Shown here in pieces: positions 47,330-55,497 of a DNA stretch of 64,000 nt. Numbering within the stretch: the first letter of the stretch is position 1; every line of letters begins with the position of its first letter. Position numbers and translations under genes: made by a program. This DNA comes from Arcobacter sp. (GTDB taxonomy: Bacteria; Campylobacterota; Campylobacteria; Campylobacterales; Arcobacteraceae), in NCBI GenBank assembly GCA_003252105.1, contig QKDL01000023.1, positions 1 to 64,000 of the forward strand, written 5' to 3'. The notes under the pieces were generated by a model. The model was not told where the DNA came from, did not search any database, and saw nothing but the letters and a program-made list of their open reading frames with translations.

Positions 47330-48118
47330 TTATCTTTTTAATCTGTTAACAGTATCAAGCATAGTGTCAGTTGTTGTAATCGCTTTTGAGTTAGCTTCAT
47401 ATGCTCTTTGTGCTGTAATTAAATCAACCATTTCATCCACAAGTTTTACATTTGACAATTCGATCATACCTTGTCTTATATTACCAAATTGGTCAGTTGA
47501 AGGGGTACCAGCTATTGGATCTCCAGATGCTTCACTAGCAGCATATAAAGAATCTCCTAGTGGCGTAAGTCCTGCAGGATTGATAAAATCTACAATCTCT
47601 ATTTGACCTAAAGTAACCTCTGTATTTGTTGTTGGGTTTGTAGCTGTTACTGTACCATCTAATGCTATTGTAACATCTTTTACATTATCAGGAATAGTAA
47701 TCTGTGGTTCAAGTAGGTAACCTTGTGCATTTACTATATTACCTTCATTATCAACTTTAAAACCACCATTTCTTGTGTAAACTATTTCACCATTAGGATT
47801 AGTTATTTGGAAGAAACCTTTTCCTTCAATCGCTAAGTCAAAAGTGTTACTTGTAAGTTTTAAGTCACCCTCTAGAAAGTTTTTTTGAACACCAGAAATT
47901 TTTACTCCTAGTCCAACATCAATACCTGTTGGATTCACTGAAGTTTCTGAGGTTCTACCTGCTGTAAAATTAAGTCTTTCGTACATCAAATCTTGAAATT
48001 CTGCTCTATCTTTTTTAAAGCCCATTGTATTTACATTGGCAATATTATTAGAAATAACATCAATTTGGTGTTGCATTGAGTGCATACCTGTTGCAGCTGT
48101 ATAAAGCCCTCTAATCAT
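47330..48118 (-). CDS. flgG: Flagellar distal rod protein FlgG
   Basis: A 262-residue rod protein with the N-terminal rod/hook signature LYTAATGMHSMQHQIDVISNNIANVNTMGFK and the C-terminal helix LVDEMVDLITAQRAYEANSKAI, broken here as two parts. Length is exactly that of FlgG. It forms the distal rod joined to the hook. It reads away from the cheY operon, and shares a 160-base promoter region with it. Confidence 0.95.
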   Translation of the reverse strand: MIRGLYTAATGMHSMQHQIDVISNNIANVNTMGFKKDRAEFQDLMYERLNFTAGRTSETSVNPTGIDVGLGVKISGVQKNFLEGDLKLTSNTFDLAIEGKGFFQITNPNGEIVYTRNGGFKVDNEGNIVNAQGYLLEPQITIPDNVKDVTIALDGTVTATNPTTNTEVTLGQIEIVDFINPAGLTPLGDSLYAASEASGDPIAGTPSTDQFGNIRQGMIELSNVKLVDEMVDLITAQRAYEANSKAITTTDTMLDTVNRLKR

Positions 48119-48234
48119 AGTATTATCCTCTGCTTTGTATTTATCCTAAGATTATATTTAAAGATATTTTAAAGTTTCATAAATTAGATTAAATTATTTT
48201 ATCGATATTAAGTATATATTTAAAACAAATTATA

Positions 48235-48240
48235 TATAAT
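48235..48240 (+). promoter_or_regulatory. Likely -10 box of the cheY-cheZ-flagellar operon
   Basis: TATAAT in an AT-rich run, 38 bases before the cheY ATG. An AAAGGG ribosome site follows. No sigma-54 (GG-N10-GC) or sigma-28 box was found here. The 160-base divergent region also serves flgG. Confidence 0.6.
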
Positions 48241-48278
48241 AGTTGGATTTTGAATGAAGTTTTTATAAAGGGAACATA

Positions 48279-48650
48279 ATGAGAATATTAATAGTTGATG
48301 ACAGCTCTACTATGAGAAGAATTATTGGTAATGTTGTTATGCAATTAGGATTTTCAAAAGAGGATTTTGATGAAGCAGAAGATGGTGTAAAGGCTTGGAA
48401 ACTACTAGAAGAAAAACAATATGATATTGTTTTAACTGACTGGAATATGCCTAATATGAATGGCTTAGATTTAGTAAAAAAAATTAGAGCTGAAGGTAAC
48501 CATAAAAAAGTTCCTATTATCATGATTACTACAGAAGGTGGTAAGGGTGAAGTTATAACAGCATTAAAAGCAGGTGTTAACAATTATATTGTAAAACCAT
48601 TTAATGCGCAAATTTTGAAAGAAAAACTTGATGGAGTTTTAAAACAATAA
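48279..48650 (+). CDS. cheY: Chemotaxis response regulator CheY
   Basis: A 123-residue single receiver domain. Acidic pocket DD at 7-8, phospho-acceptor Asp54 in TDWNMPNMNG, Thr in MITTEGG, and Lys in YIVKPF. The WNMPNMNGLDLVK stretch is the CheY type. Phosphorylated by CheA, it should bind FliM/FliN/FliY and change rotation. It sits 31 bases before cheZ, so the kinase-off arm and its effector are made together. CheA and CheW are not in the window. Confidence 0.95.
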   Translation: MRILIVDDSSTMRRIIGNVVMQLGFSKEDFDEAEDGVKAWKLLEEKQYDIVLTDWNMPNMNGLDLVKKIRAEGNHKKVPIIMITTEGGKGEVITALKAGVNNYIVKPFNAQILKEKLDGVLKQ

Positions 48651-48681
48651 GATTTTATTTTATATTGTAAAGGTTTAAATT

Positions 48682-49863
48682 ATGAGTATGAGCCAAGAAG
48701 AAATAGAATCATTGATGAATGGTTTAGATTTTGGAAGTGATGATATTGAAGAAGACTCAACAGAAGAAAAAACAGAAGAGAAAGTTATTGATTCTAACGA
48801 AAAAATGTCAGAAGATGATATTAATGAATTAATTGCTCAAACAGAAGATATAATTTCGGAAGAGAAAAAAGAAAAAGAAAATCCAAAAGTCTCAGATGAT
48901 GATATCAATGAACTCTTAGCTCAAGTGGATGAAAGCGATACAAAAGAGGATACTGATGATGAGTCTTTAGATGAACTACTAAATAGTTTTGAAGATAATT
49001 CATCAAGTTCTGATGAAGAAGATACAAATATTCAAGAAGAGTTAGATAAAAGTGAAGCTTTACAAGAAAGTGGTAAAGAAGAACAAAATAGTGATGAAGA
49101 TATTGATCAGATTTTAAAAGAGATTGAAAATGAAGATAGTTCTAAAGAAGAATTAGAAACTTCTGATGAAGCATCAGATGAAAGTATTGATGATCTACTT
49201 GCTTCAATTGATGGAATAACAGATGATGATCCAAGTAATGAAGAGTTTTCTTTAGACGATATGCCTCCTGCTAAAACATCTTCTAAAGACAATGATATAA
49301 AAGATATTGATGATAAAATAAATAAAGGTCTTTTCCCTTTACCTGTTGAAGATGATACAAAAGTAGTAAATCAATTAAGTATAGTTGCTAATGATTCAGA
49401 AGAAAAAGCTACAAAAATATTTGATGTATTAAGTAATATTTTGGACTACAATACTGAGATACAAAATGATGTCCAAGCTTTATCAACTTTTAATGAAAAA
49501 CAACTTTCAATGCTTACAAGTTTAAGTAAAAAGTTTCCAAATATTAATGCTTTTAAACAAAATTTGGAACAATCTGAGTTAATGAATAAGCATATTCAAG
49601 ATATTAATGAAAAGTTAAACTTAGGAAATACAGAGATATTCCAAGCAATGGAATTGATGCAGTATCATGATATTAACAGACAAAAAATAGAAAGAGTAAT
49701 GTCTGTTATTAGAAAACTTTCTACATATTTGAACAATTTATTTGAAGATGCGGGAAATCATAATGAAGTGGCAGTTGCAAAACATATTCATGGTGATAAA
49801 GGTACAGATGACTTAATGGCAGAGGATGATTTAGAAGCATTAATTGCAGAATTTAACAAATAA
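48682..49863 (+). CDS. cheZ: CheZ-like CheY-P phosphatase with repeated FliM-like motifs
   Basis: A 393-residue protein. The C-terminal part (about 225-350) is the CheZ four-helix region, with the catalytic pattern QYHDINRQKIERVM; Asp330 and Gln334 have the spacing of E. coli CheZ Asp143 and Gln147. The N-terminal 210 residues are acidic and disordered, with six motifs like the FliM CheY-binding peptide (LSQAEIDALLNG in E. coli): SQEEIESLMNGL at 4-15, SEDDINELIAQ at 43, SDDDINELLAQ at 71, DESLDELLNS at 93, SDEDIDQILKEI at 137 and SDESIDDLLASI at 165. A seventh, AEDDLEALIAEF at 379, sits where E. coli CheZ ends with its own CheY-binding helix. It is the remote CheZ class of Campylobacterota (H. 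pylori HP0170, C. jejuni Cj0700), but about 1.5 times longer than E. coli CheZ. The gene lies directly after cheY. Confidence 0.85.
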   Translation: MSMSQEEIESLMNGLDFGSDDIEEDSTEEKTEEKVIDSNEKMSEDDINELIAQTEDIISEEKKEKENPKVSDDDINELLAQVDESDTKEDTDDESLDELLNSFEDNSSSSDEEDTNIQEELDKSEALQESGKEEQNSDEDIDQILKEIENEDSSKEELETSDEASDESIDDLLASIDGITDDDPSNEEFSLDDMPPAKTSSKDNDIKDIDDKINKGLFPLPVEDDTKVVNQLSIVANDSEEKATKIFDVLSNILDYNTEIQNDVQALSTFNEKQLSMLTSLSKKFPNINAFKQNLEQSELMNKHIQDINEKLNLGNTEIFQAMELMQYHDINRQKIERVMSVIRKLSTYLNNLFEDAGNHNEVAVAKHIHGDKGTDDLMAEDDLEALIAEFNK

Positions 49864-49876
49864 AGGATAATAAAAA

Positions 49877-50599
49877 ATGAATCAAGGAACTTACCCTTTA
49901 GCAGCAGCTATGGTTAATGAGATAAACAGAGTTGATGTTGTTTCTAATAACTTAGCAAATTTAAATACAAATGGATTTAAGCAAGAAGGTGTAACTGAGG
50001 GTTCATTTAATTATTATTTACAAAGAGCAGCACAAGAAGGCTTTAATCCTACAAAAATAAGTAGTGTTACTAATACTATTCCAAAAATTGATGCAAAATA
50101 TATAAATCAAGAAAAAGGTCCTATTGTAGCAACTGGAAACAATCTTGATTTTGCTTTGAAAGACAATAATACATTTTTTAGAGTTCAAGATGATAGTGGA
50201 GAAGTGGTATATAGTAGAGATGGTGCATTTAAATCTTTAAATGGTTTGTTGGTTAATTCTAGTGGACAGTTTATTTTAAATAATGATAATGAACCAATTG
50301 CAGTAGAAGATGCAGATTTTATTCAACAAATTGCAGTAGTTAGAATCGATTATAATGATTTAGAAAAATTTAAAGATAATAACTTTAAAGAGAAAGAAAA
50401 TGGAGCATTTGTTGAAAATATAGATGATAATAGTGGTTTTTTAATACAAGGTTCTATTGAAAAATCTAATGTAAATACCGTTATATCAATGGTTAATTTA
50501 ATAGATGCACAAAGAGCTTTTGAAAGAGCTCAAAAAGGTATAAATACTATTGATGAAATGAATTCTAAAGTTATTGATAAAATAGGAAATACTAGATAA
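49877..50599 (+). CDS. flgF: Flagellar rod protein, FlgF-like
   Basis: A 240-residue rod/hook-family protein: N-terminal signature PLAAAMVNEINRVDVVSNNLANLNTNGFK, and C-terminal ISMVNLIDAQRAFERAQKGI. It is shorter and more divergent than FlgG at 47330 and lacks the ATGM pattern, which fits the proximal rod protein FlgF (sometimes named FlgG2 in this phylum). It starts 13 bases after cheZ and shares a TAATG overlap with flgB. Confidence 0.82.
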   Translation: MNQGTYPLAAAMVNEINRVDVVSNNLANLNTNGFKQEGVTEGSFNYYLQRAAQEGFNPTKISSVTNTIPKIDAKYINQEKGPIVATGNNLDFALKDNNTFFRVQDDSGEVVYSRDGAFKSLNGLLVNSSGQFILNNDNEPIAVEDADFIQQIAVVRIDYNDLEKFKDNNFKEKENGAFVENIDDNSGFLIQGSIEKSNVNTVISMVNLIDAQRAFERAQKGINTIDEMNSKVIDKIGNTR

Positions 50600-51009
50600 T
50601 GAAAGCAAGTAGTGTAACAGATTTACTTTTTAATCAATTGAGTTTTCGAGGAGATAGACAAAATGTTATCTCTAGTAATATAGCTAATATAGATACTCCA
50701 AATTATAAAACTAAAGAATTGGTTTTTGAAAAAGAATTGAAAAAAGTACAAGATGACAGTGATTTAAAACTTAGTACAACAAATGGTAAGCACATATCAA
50801 ATTTTGGCGAAATAGAAGAAAAGTCTTCAGACTCTAGAATAGTTGATGTAGAGGGACTAGAAGAGCAAAATGATGGAAATAATGTGAATTTAGACCAACA
50901 AATGAGTGAAATGTCAAAAAATAAAGTGATATTTGATGCAATACAAGCATCAATAACAAAAGACTCAAGGTTATTTAGATCAGTAATCGACGCATCAGCA
51001 AAAAATTAA
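50599..51009 (+). CDS. flgB: Flagellar proximal rod protein FlgB
   Basis: A 136-residue rod protein. N-terminal SFRGDRQNVISSNIANIDTPNYK is the FlgB form of the axial-family motif, and the C-terminal segment NLDQQMSEMSKNKVIFDAIQASI is typical. Normally flgC and fliE follow; here fliF comes next, 16 bases later. Confidence 0.92.
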   Translation: MKASSVTDLLFNQLSFRGDRQNVISSNIANIDTPNYKTKELVFEKELKKVQDDSDLKLSTTNGKHISNFGEIEEKSSDSRIVDVEGLEEQNDGNNVNLDQQMSEMSKNKVIFDAIQASITKDSRLFRSVIDASAKN

Positions 51010-51025
51010 TTAGGTATATAGTTTA

Positions 51026-52774
51026 ATGGATCAATTAATAAAGTTTATAAATAATTTAAATTCTGCACAAAGAGCTGTAATAATAGGTGGATTTTCTCTA
51101 CTCTTTGTATTACTTATTGGACTATTGGTATATTCTAATATTAAAGCACAAGATAAAAAACTAAATTATACAATAGCATCAAATTTAACAAAAAATCAAG
51201 TGATGTTAGCAAGTAATGAACTTGAAGCATCAGGTATAGAGTTCTCAGTAGTAGGTAGTGGGAATAATCTTACGCTAAAAACCTCAAAAGAGTTTATAAA
51301 TATCGCAAAAATAAAACTTGTTACAAGTGAAGCTGCAACAAGTAAACATGTGGGTTGGGAAATATTTGAAAAATCATCTTTAGGTACAACTAATTTTGAA
51401 AATAAAGTTAAGTATTTAAGAGCATTAGAAGGAGAACTATCAAGATCTTTAGAATCACTATCTGGAGTTTTAAGAGCTAGTGTAAAAATCGCAATTCCAA
51501 AAGATACAATATTTACAGAAAGAAAAAGTGAACCAACTGCATCAGCTGTTATTTCTCTTAAACCTGGAGTTTTTCTTACACAAAAGCAAATTGATGGAAT
51601 CAAAAATTTTATATCTTCTGCCGTAAGTGATTTAAAAAATGAAAATATAAAACTTATTGACCAAGATGGTACACTTCTGCAAATATCTCAAGAAGATATG
51701 GATAATCAAAAATCATTAACTCAAAATAAATATAAAAATAAAATAGAAAAAGATTATGAAGAAAAAATAGTTGAATTATTAGAACCAGTTGTTGGGATTG
51801 GAAGAGTAGTTGCAAATGTTACTATGGAGTTGGATTTTAAAAAAATACATATTCAACAAGAGATATTTGATCCTGAAGGAACAATAAGAAGTCAACAAAC
51901 AACAGAAAATACTAATAGTTCATCAGGAAGTGCTCAAACAGCAGGTGGAACAGCTGGTGTTGAAAACAATATTCAACCTCCAGATGGAGCAAATGCAAAT
52001 AATGGAGTTCAATCAAATTCGGAAAGTGTTAAAAATATTACAAATTATGAGATTTCAAAAAAGGTTATTGAAGAAAAAAACAATAACTATTCTTCTGTAA
52101 AAAGAATAAGTGCAGCTGTTACTTTTGATTCTTCTGTTTTGGAAAATGAACAAAATAGAGATGAGTTTATAGCTTCTATTGAGGCATTAGTGAAAGATAG
52201 TATAGGATTTAGTGAACAAAGGGGAGATAAAATCTCTGTTAGACCTTTCAAATTCTTAGGAGCACAAACTATTGGTAAAGCAGGTACTGCTGTCGATGCA
52301 AATGGAAATCCTGTAAAAAATGATATGATTGAAGATTCTGGAAGTGTAGATACTTTTGCAATGGTTCAATCAATTTTAAGAGATTTTAGTGAATATTTTC
52401 AATATTTGATTGCTGCAATTTTACTTTTTATTTTCTATAAAAAATTTATTGTAAACCATGAAGTAGTAGTGCTAGGGGATGGAACAACATCAAGAAAAGT
52501 TGATAAAGATGGAAATCCTATTGATGAAGAGTTTATGGATGAATTTATGTCAAATTACGAACATGAATTTGATGCTACTACTGCTCAAGGGAGACTAAAA
52601 GCAAAAGTAAAAAGCCAGATTATGAATAATATTGATGGATTAGATGAGGAGAGTGCTGCAAAATATGAGGTTTTAATTGAGACTTTAGATAAAGAGATTA
52701 ATAATAAACCAGAAGAGATAGCAAGAATGATAGAATTACTACTACTAGAAGGTAGTGAAAAGTTTAAAAAATAG
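51026..52774 (+). CDS. fliF: Flagellar MS-ring protein FliF
   Basis: A 582-residue MS-ring subunit. Membrane helices at about 17-37 and 452-470 flank a periplasmic region with the ring-building motifs NLTKNQVMLASNELEASGI, SRSLESLSGVLRASVKIAIP and KRISAAVTFDS. A low-complexity Ser/Gly/Asn insert lies at about 290-330. The C-terminal cytoplasmic helix (DKEINNKPEEIARMIELLLLE, cut) binds FliG. It starts the basal-body core; no flgC or fliE precedes it. Confidence 0.96.
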   Translation: MDQLIKFINNLNSAQRAVIIGGFSLLFVLLIGLLVYSNIKAQDKKLNYTIASNLTKNQVMLASNELEASGIEFSVVGSGNNLTLKTSKEFINIAKIKLVTSEAATSKHVGWEIFEKSSLGTTNFENKVKYLRALEGELSRSLESLSGVLRASVKIAIPKDTIFTERKSEPTASAVISLKPGVFLTQKQIDGIKNFISSAVSDLKNENIKLIDQDGTLLQISQEDMDNQKSLTQNKYKNKIEKDYEEKIVELLEPVVGIGRVVANVTMELDFKKIHIQQEIFDPEGTIRSQQTTENTNSSSGSAQTAGGTAGVENNIQPPDGANANNGVQSNSESVKNITNYEISKKVIEEKNNNYSSVKRISAAVTFDSSVLENEQNRDEFIASIEALVKDSIGFSEQRGDKISVRPFKFLGAQTIGKAGTAVDANGNPVKNDMIEDSGSVDTFAMVQSILRDFSEYFQYLIAAILLFIFYKKFIVNHEVVVLGDGTTSRKVDKDGNPIDEEFMDEFMSNYEHEFDATTAQGRLKAKVKSQIMNNIDGLDEESAAKYEVLIETLDKEINNKPEEIARMIELLLLEGSEKFKK

Positions 52775-52783
52775 AGGTATAGA

Positions 52784-53785
52784 GTGCAAAATAGTGAAAT
52801 TCTAAAAGGGATGTCAATGATGGAAAAAGTTTCTATCTTCTGTGTTTTAATAGGAGAAGAAGCTACTGTAAAAATATTCCAACATTTACCTAAACATATA
52901 GTAGAAGAGATTTCTACAAATATCACTATGCTTAATTCCATAGATAAAGATACCTCTTTGGCAATTTTGGAAGAGTTTCATCTTTTTAGTAGATCAAAAG
53001 CATTTATTAGTTCTGGTGGATATGATTATGCGAAAGAGATTTTATATAAATCTTTAGGAAAAGCAGAAGCAGATGAAGTTTTAGCAAAACTTTCAAGAAT
53101 GAAACTAGCATCACAATCTTTTTCTTATCTTGATGCAATTAATTCTAAACAACTTAGTGACTTTATTAGAGATGAATCTCCCCAAACTATTGCAGTAATA
53201 TTATCTCATATGGAAGCTCCCAAAGCAGCAGAAGTTTTGATGTTGTTAGATGAAGATGTAAAAGTAAAAGTTACAATGCAAATGGCAACGATAAAAGATG
53301 TATCTCCTGATGTTGTAAGAACAATTTCTTTAGTTTTAGAGAAAAAACTAGAGTCTTTATTATCTTCTATTGTTGATGTTGGTGGGGTTAAAGTTGTTGC
53401 AGATATGTTAAATAGACTTGGACCAAAATCTCAAGATATCTTAAAAAATATTAATGGTGTAGATACTTCCTTAGCTACTAAAATAAAAGAAAATATGTTT
53501 GTATTTGAAGATTTATTAAAACTAGATAATGAATACATTATGAAAATACTTCAAAATGTAGATACAGCAGATGTTGCCGTTGCAATGAAAAATGCAACTG
53601 AAGAAGATATGGCAAAAGTTACAAGTTCAATGTCTCAAAGAGCAAGTGATAGGTTCAAAGAAGAGTTTGAAATGCTTACTAAAGTTAAAATCAAAGATAT
53701 TGAAGCAGCACAAAGAAAAATGCTTGATGTAGCACAAAAAATGATTGAAGAGGGTGTTATTGACAGAGAAATGGATGAACAATAA
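52784..53785 (+). CDS. fliG: Flagellar motor switch protein FliG
   Basis: A 333-residue rotor protein with N, middle and C domains. The middle/C region has the EHPQ-like DESPQTIAVILSHM segment, and the C-terminal torque helix has charged residues ENMFVFEDLLKLDNEYIMKI (cut) as in family members. It sits between FliF and FliM and meets MotA. Start is GTG at 52784; overlaps fliH by one base (TAATG). Confidence 0.96.
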   Translation: MQNSEILKGMSMMEKVSIFCVLIGEEATVKIFQHLPKHIVEEISTNITMLNSIDKDTSLAILEEFHLFSRSKAFISSGGYDYAKEILYKSLGKAEADEVLAKLSRMKLASQSFSYLDAINSKQLSDFIRDESPQTIAVILSHMEAPKAAEVLMLLDEDVKVKVTMQMATIKDVSPDVVRTISLVLEKKLESLLSSIVDVGGVKVVADMLNRLGPKSQDILKNINGVDTSLATKIKENMFVFEDLLKLDNEYIMKILQNVDTADVAVAMKNATEEDMAKVTSSMSQRASDRFKEEFEMLTKVKIKDIEAAQRKMLDVAQKMIEEGVIDREMDEQ

Positions 53786-54441
53786 TGGATAAAAACAACG
53801 TATATTCAAATGCAAAAGTTATCTCAAAAAGTGAGAATATTCAAAATTACCAGTTAGGTACTTTTACAGAAGGACAAATAAAAGAGGAAAGCGGCCCTCC
53901 TGTAATTATCTCTGAAAATATTCCAAGTAATCATTTAGAACCATTAATTAATCAAATCTCTACTTTAGCAAATCAGTTAAATTTAGTGACTCAAAAAATA
54001 GATAATATAGAAAATAATGGTGCAGTAACAAGAGATATCGATAAGCAAGTTGTTCAAGCTATAAAAGACTTAAAACATTACGCAAATTTTTTTGAGCAAG
54101 CTACTTTTCAAATGGAAACAAAACTTTTAAAAACATCAATTGCCATTGCAAAAAAGATTATATCTATTGAAGTTGGTGAAAATTCAGCATTAATTGCAAA
54201 AGAGACGATTAAACATTTGATGGAAAAAATTAAAAGTGCAACAAGAGTTAAAATTCATCTTAATCCAAAAGATTATGAACTTTTAAAAGATAATTTAAAT
54301 TTTGATAAATTTATAGAATTAGTGGAAGATGCAAATGTCACAGCAGGTGGTGTAGTAATAGCAAGCGATTTAGGTAACTTTGATGGTAATATTGAATCTA
54401 AAGTTAGTTCTATGCTAGAAACATTGGATTCTGTTGTATAA
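53785..54441 (+). CDS. fliH: Flagellar export ATPase regulator FliH
   Basis: A 218-residue protein, coiled coil from about 50 to 125 and a C-terminal ATPase-binding fold: SIAIAKKIISIEVGENSALIAKETIKHLM (cut), KIHLNPKDYELLK, and TAGGVVIASDLGNFDGNIESK. It should hold FliI (not in the window) at the export gate. It is the third gene of the fliF-fliG-fliH set. Confidence 0.93.
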   Translation: MDKNNVYSNAKVISKSENIQNYQLGTFTEGQIKEESGPPVIISENIPSNHLEPLINQISTLANQLNLVTQKIDNIENNGAVTRDIDKQVVQAIKDLKHYANFFEQATFQMETKLLKTSIAIAKKIISIEVGENSALIAKETIKHLMEKIKSATRVKIHLNPKDYELLKDNLNFDKFIELVEDANVTAGGVVIASDLGNFDGNIESKVSSMLETLDSVV

Positions 54442-54484
54442 TTTATAAATATTTCACCTAATTATAAAAAATAAATTTTTATGA

Positions 54485-54490
54485 TATAAT
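54485..54490 (+). promoter_or_regulatory. Likely -10 box upstream of fliN
   Basis: TATAAT in ATGATATAATAAG, 30 bases before the fliN ATG. The 78-base gap is the first real break in the cheY operon, so an internal promoter is plausible. Confidence 0.5.
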
Positions 54491-54519
54491 AAGTGAATTA
54501 ACAAAAAAGTATATAAATT

Positions 54520-54807
54520 ATGGAAATTAGTGAAAGAGATTATGATTTATTAGTTGATACTCAAATAACTGTTGATGTGATGTTAGGAAGTGCTGATATT
54601 ACAGTAAAAGAGTTTTTAGAGTTATGTGAGGGTGATATACTTTCTTTGAACAAAGTTGCTGGTTCAGGGGGAGATATTTACGTAAATAAAAGAATTGTAG
54701 GAACAGGTGATATTATCGTAATAGACGATAAGCTCGCAGTTAGAGTTCAAGAAGTTATGGATTCTGACAATGTTGTTAGATATTTCTTTGAAGAGAACTT
54801 AATATAG
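54520..54807 (+). CDS. fliN: Flagellar motor switch protein FliN
   Basis: A 95-residue SpoA-domain protein: VDVMLGSADITVKEFLELCEGDILSLNK, cut as VDVMLGSADITVKEFLEL and GDILSLNK, then DIYVNKRIVGTGDIIVIDDKLAVRV, cut. FliN forms the base of the C-ring with FliM and FliY. A second SpoA protein, FliY, is at 62254, and fliM is not in the window. The gene is small and has no N-terminal CheY-binding motif. Confidence 0.93.
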   Translation: MEISERDYDLLVDTQITVDVMLGSADITVKEFLELCEGDILSLNKVAGSGGDIYVNKRIVGTGDIIVIDDKLAVRVQEVMDSDNVVRYFFEENLI

Positions 54808-54816
54808 GAGTTTTTT

Positions 54817-55488
54817 ATGGCATCAGTAGATAATGTTGACGTTAATACAAGTACAGGAGTAGGTGGTACTACATATACCTCTTCAGTTAGTAATGATACT
54901 TTAACAAATGAAGATTTTTTAAAGCTTATGGTTGAAGAATTAAAAATGCAAGATCCTACCAAACCAATGGATTCTCAAAGAATGTTAGATACTCAAATGC
55001 AAATGTCAAGTATCGAAACAAACTTACAAACTATTGAGGCAATGAAATCCCTTACTGAATCTTTCTCTCAAACAGCTTTCTCAAATGCTGCGAATGTAAT
55101 AGGAAAAAACATTGAAGATGGTAATATTGATGAATATGGGGTTAATAAAGCTTACACAGTAAGGTCTGTTGAAAATATTGATGGAGAGATTCAACTTAAA
55201 GCCCAACAAATGTTGTATTTAGAAGATCAAATGGTTGATGCTGATGGAAATATTGTAATGTATGATCTTTCAGGACAAATCTTAGATGAAAGTGGAAATA
55301 CAACAGGTAAAAAAGTAGCATTAGATAGTCCAGGTAGTATAATATTAAAAGATGGAAAACCTGTTATTTTAGATGAAAATAATGAAGAACTTGAAGAACA
55401 TAGTTATAGTTTAAGTGGTAGTGTTGTTGCAGTTTATTCTGATGAATTAACTACAGTACCATTTAATTCAGTTACAAAAATATTTTAG
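54817..55488 (+). CDS. flgD: Flagellar hook capping protein FlgD
   Basis: A 223-residue protein with the FlgD N-terminal pattern LTNEDFLKLMVEELKMQDPTKPMDSQRMLDTQMQMSSIE (shortened to its landmarks EDFLKLM and QDPTKPMD). The C-terminal part is beta-rich with an extra loop (DADGNIVMYDLSGQILDE). It caps the hook during assembly and is followed by two FlgE-like genes. It starts 9 bases after fliN. Confidence 0.9.
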   Translation: MASVDNVDVNTSTGVGGTTYTSSVSNDTLTNEDFLKLMVEELKMQDPTKPMDSQRMLDTQMQMSSIETNLQTIEAMKSLTESFSQTAFSNAANVIGKNIEDGNIDEYGVNKAYTVRSVENIDGEIQLKAQQMLYLEDQMVDADGNIVMYDLSGQILDESGNTTGKKVALDSPGSIILKDGKPVILDENNEELEEHSYSLSGSVVAVYSDELTTVPFNSVTKIF

Positions 55489-55497
55489 GATTTTATT

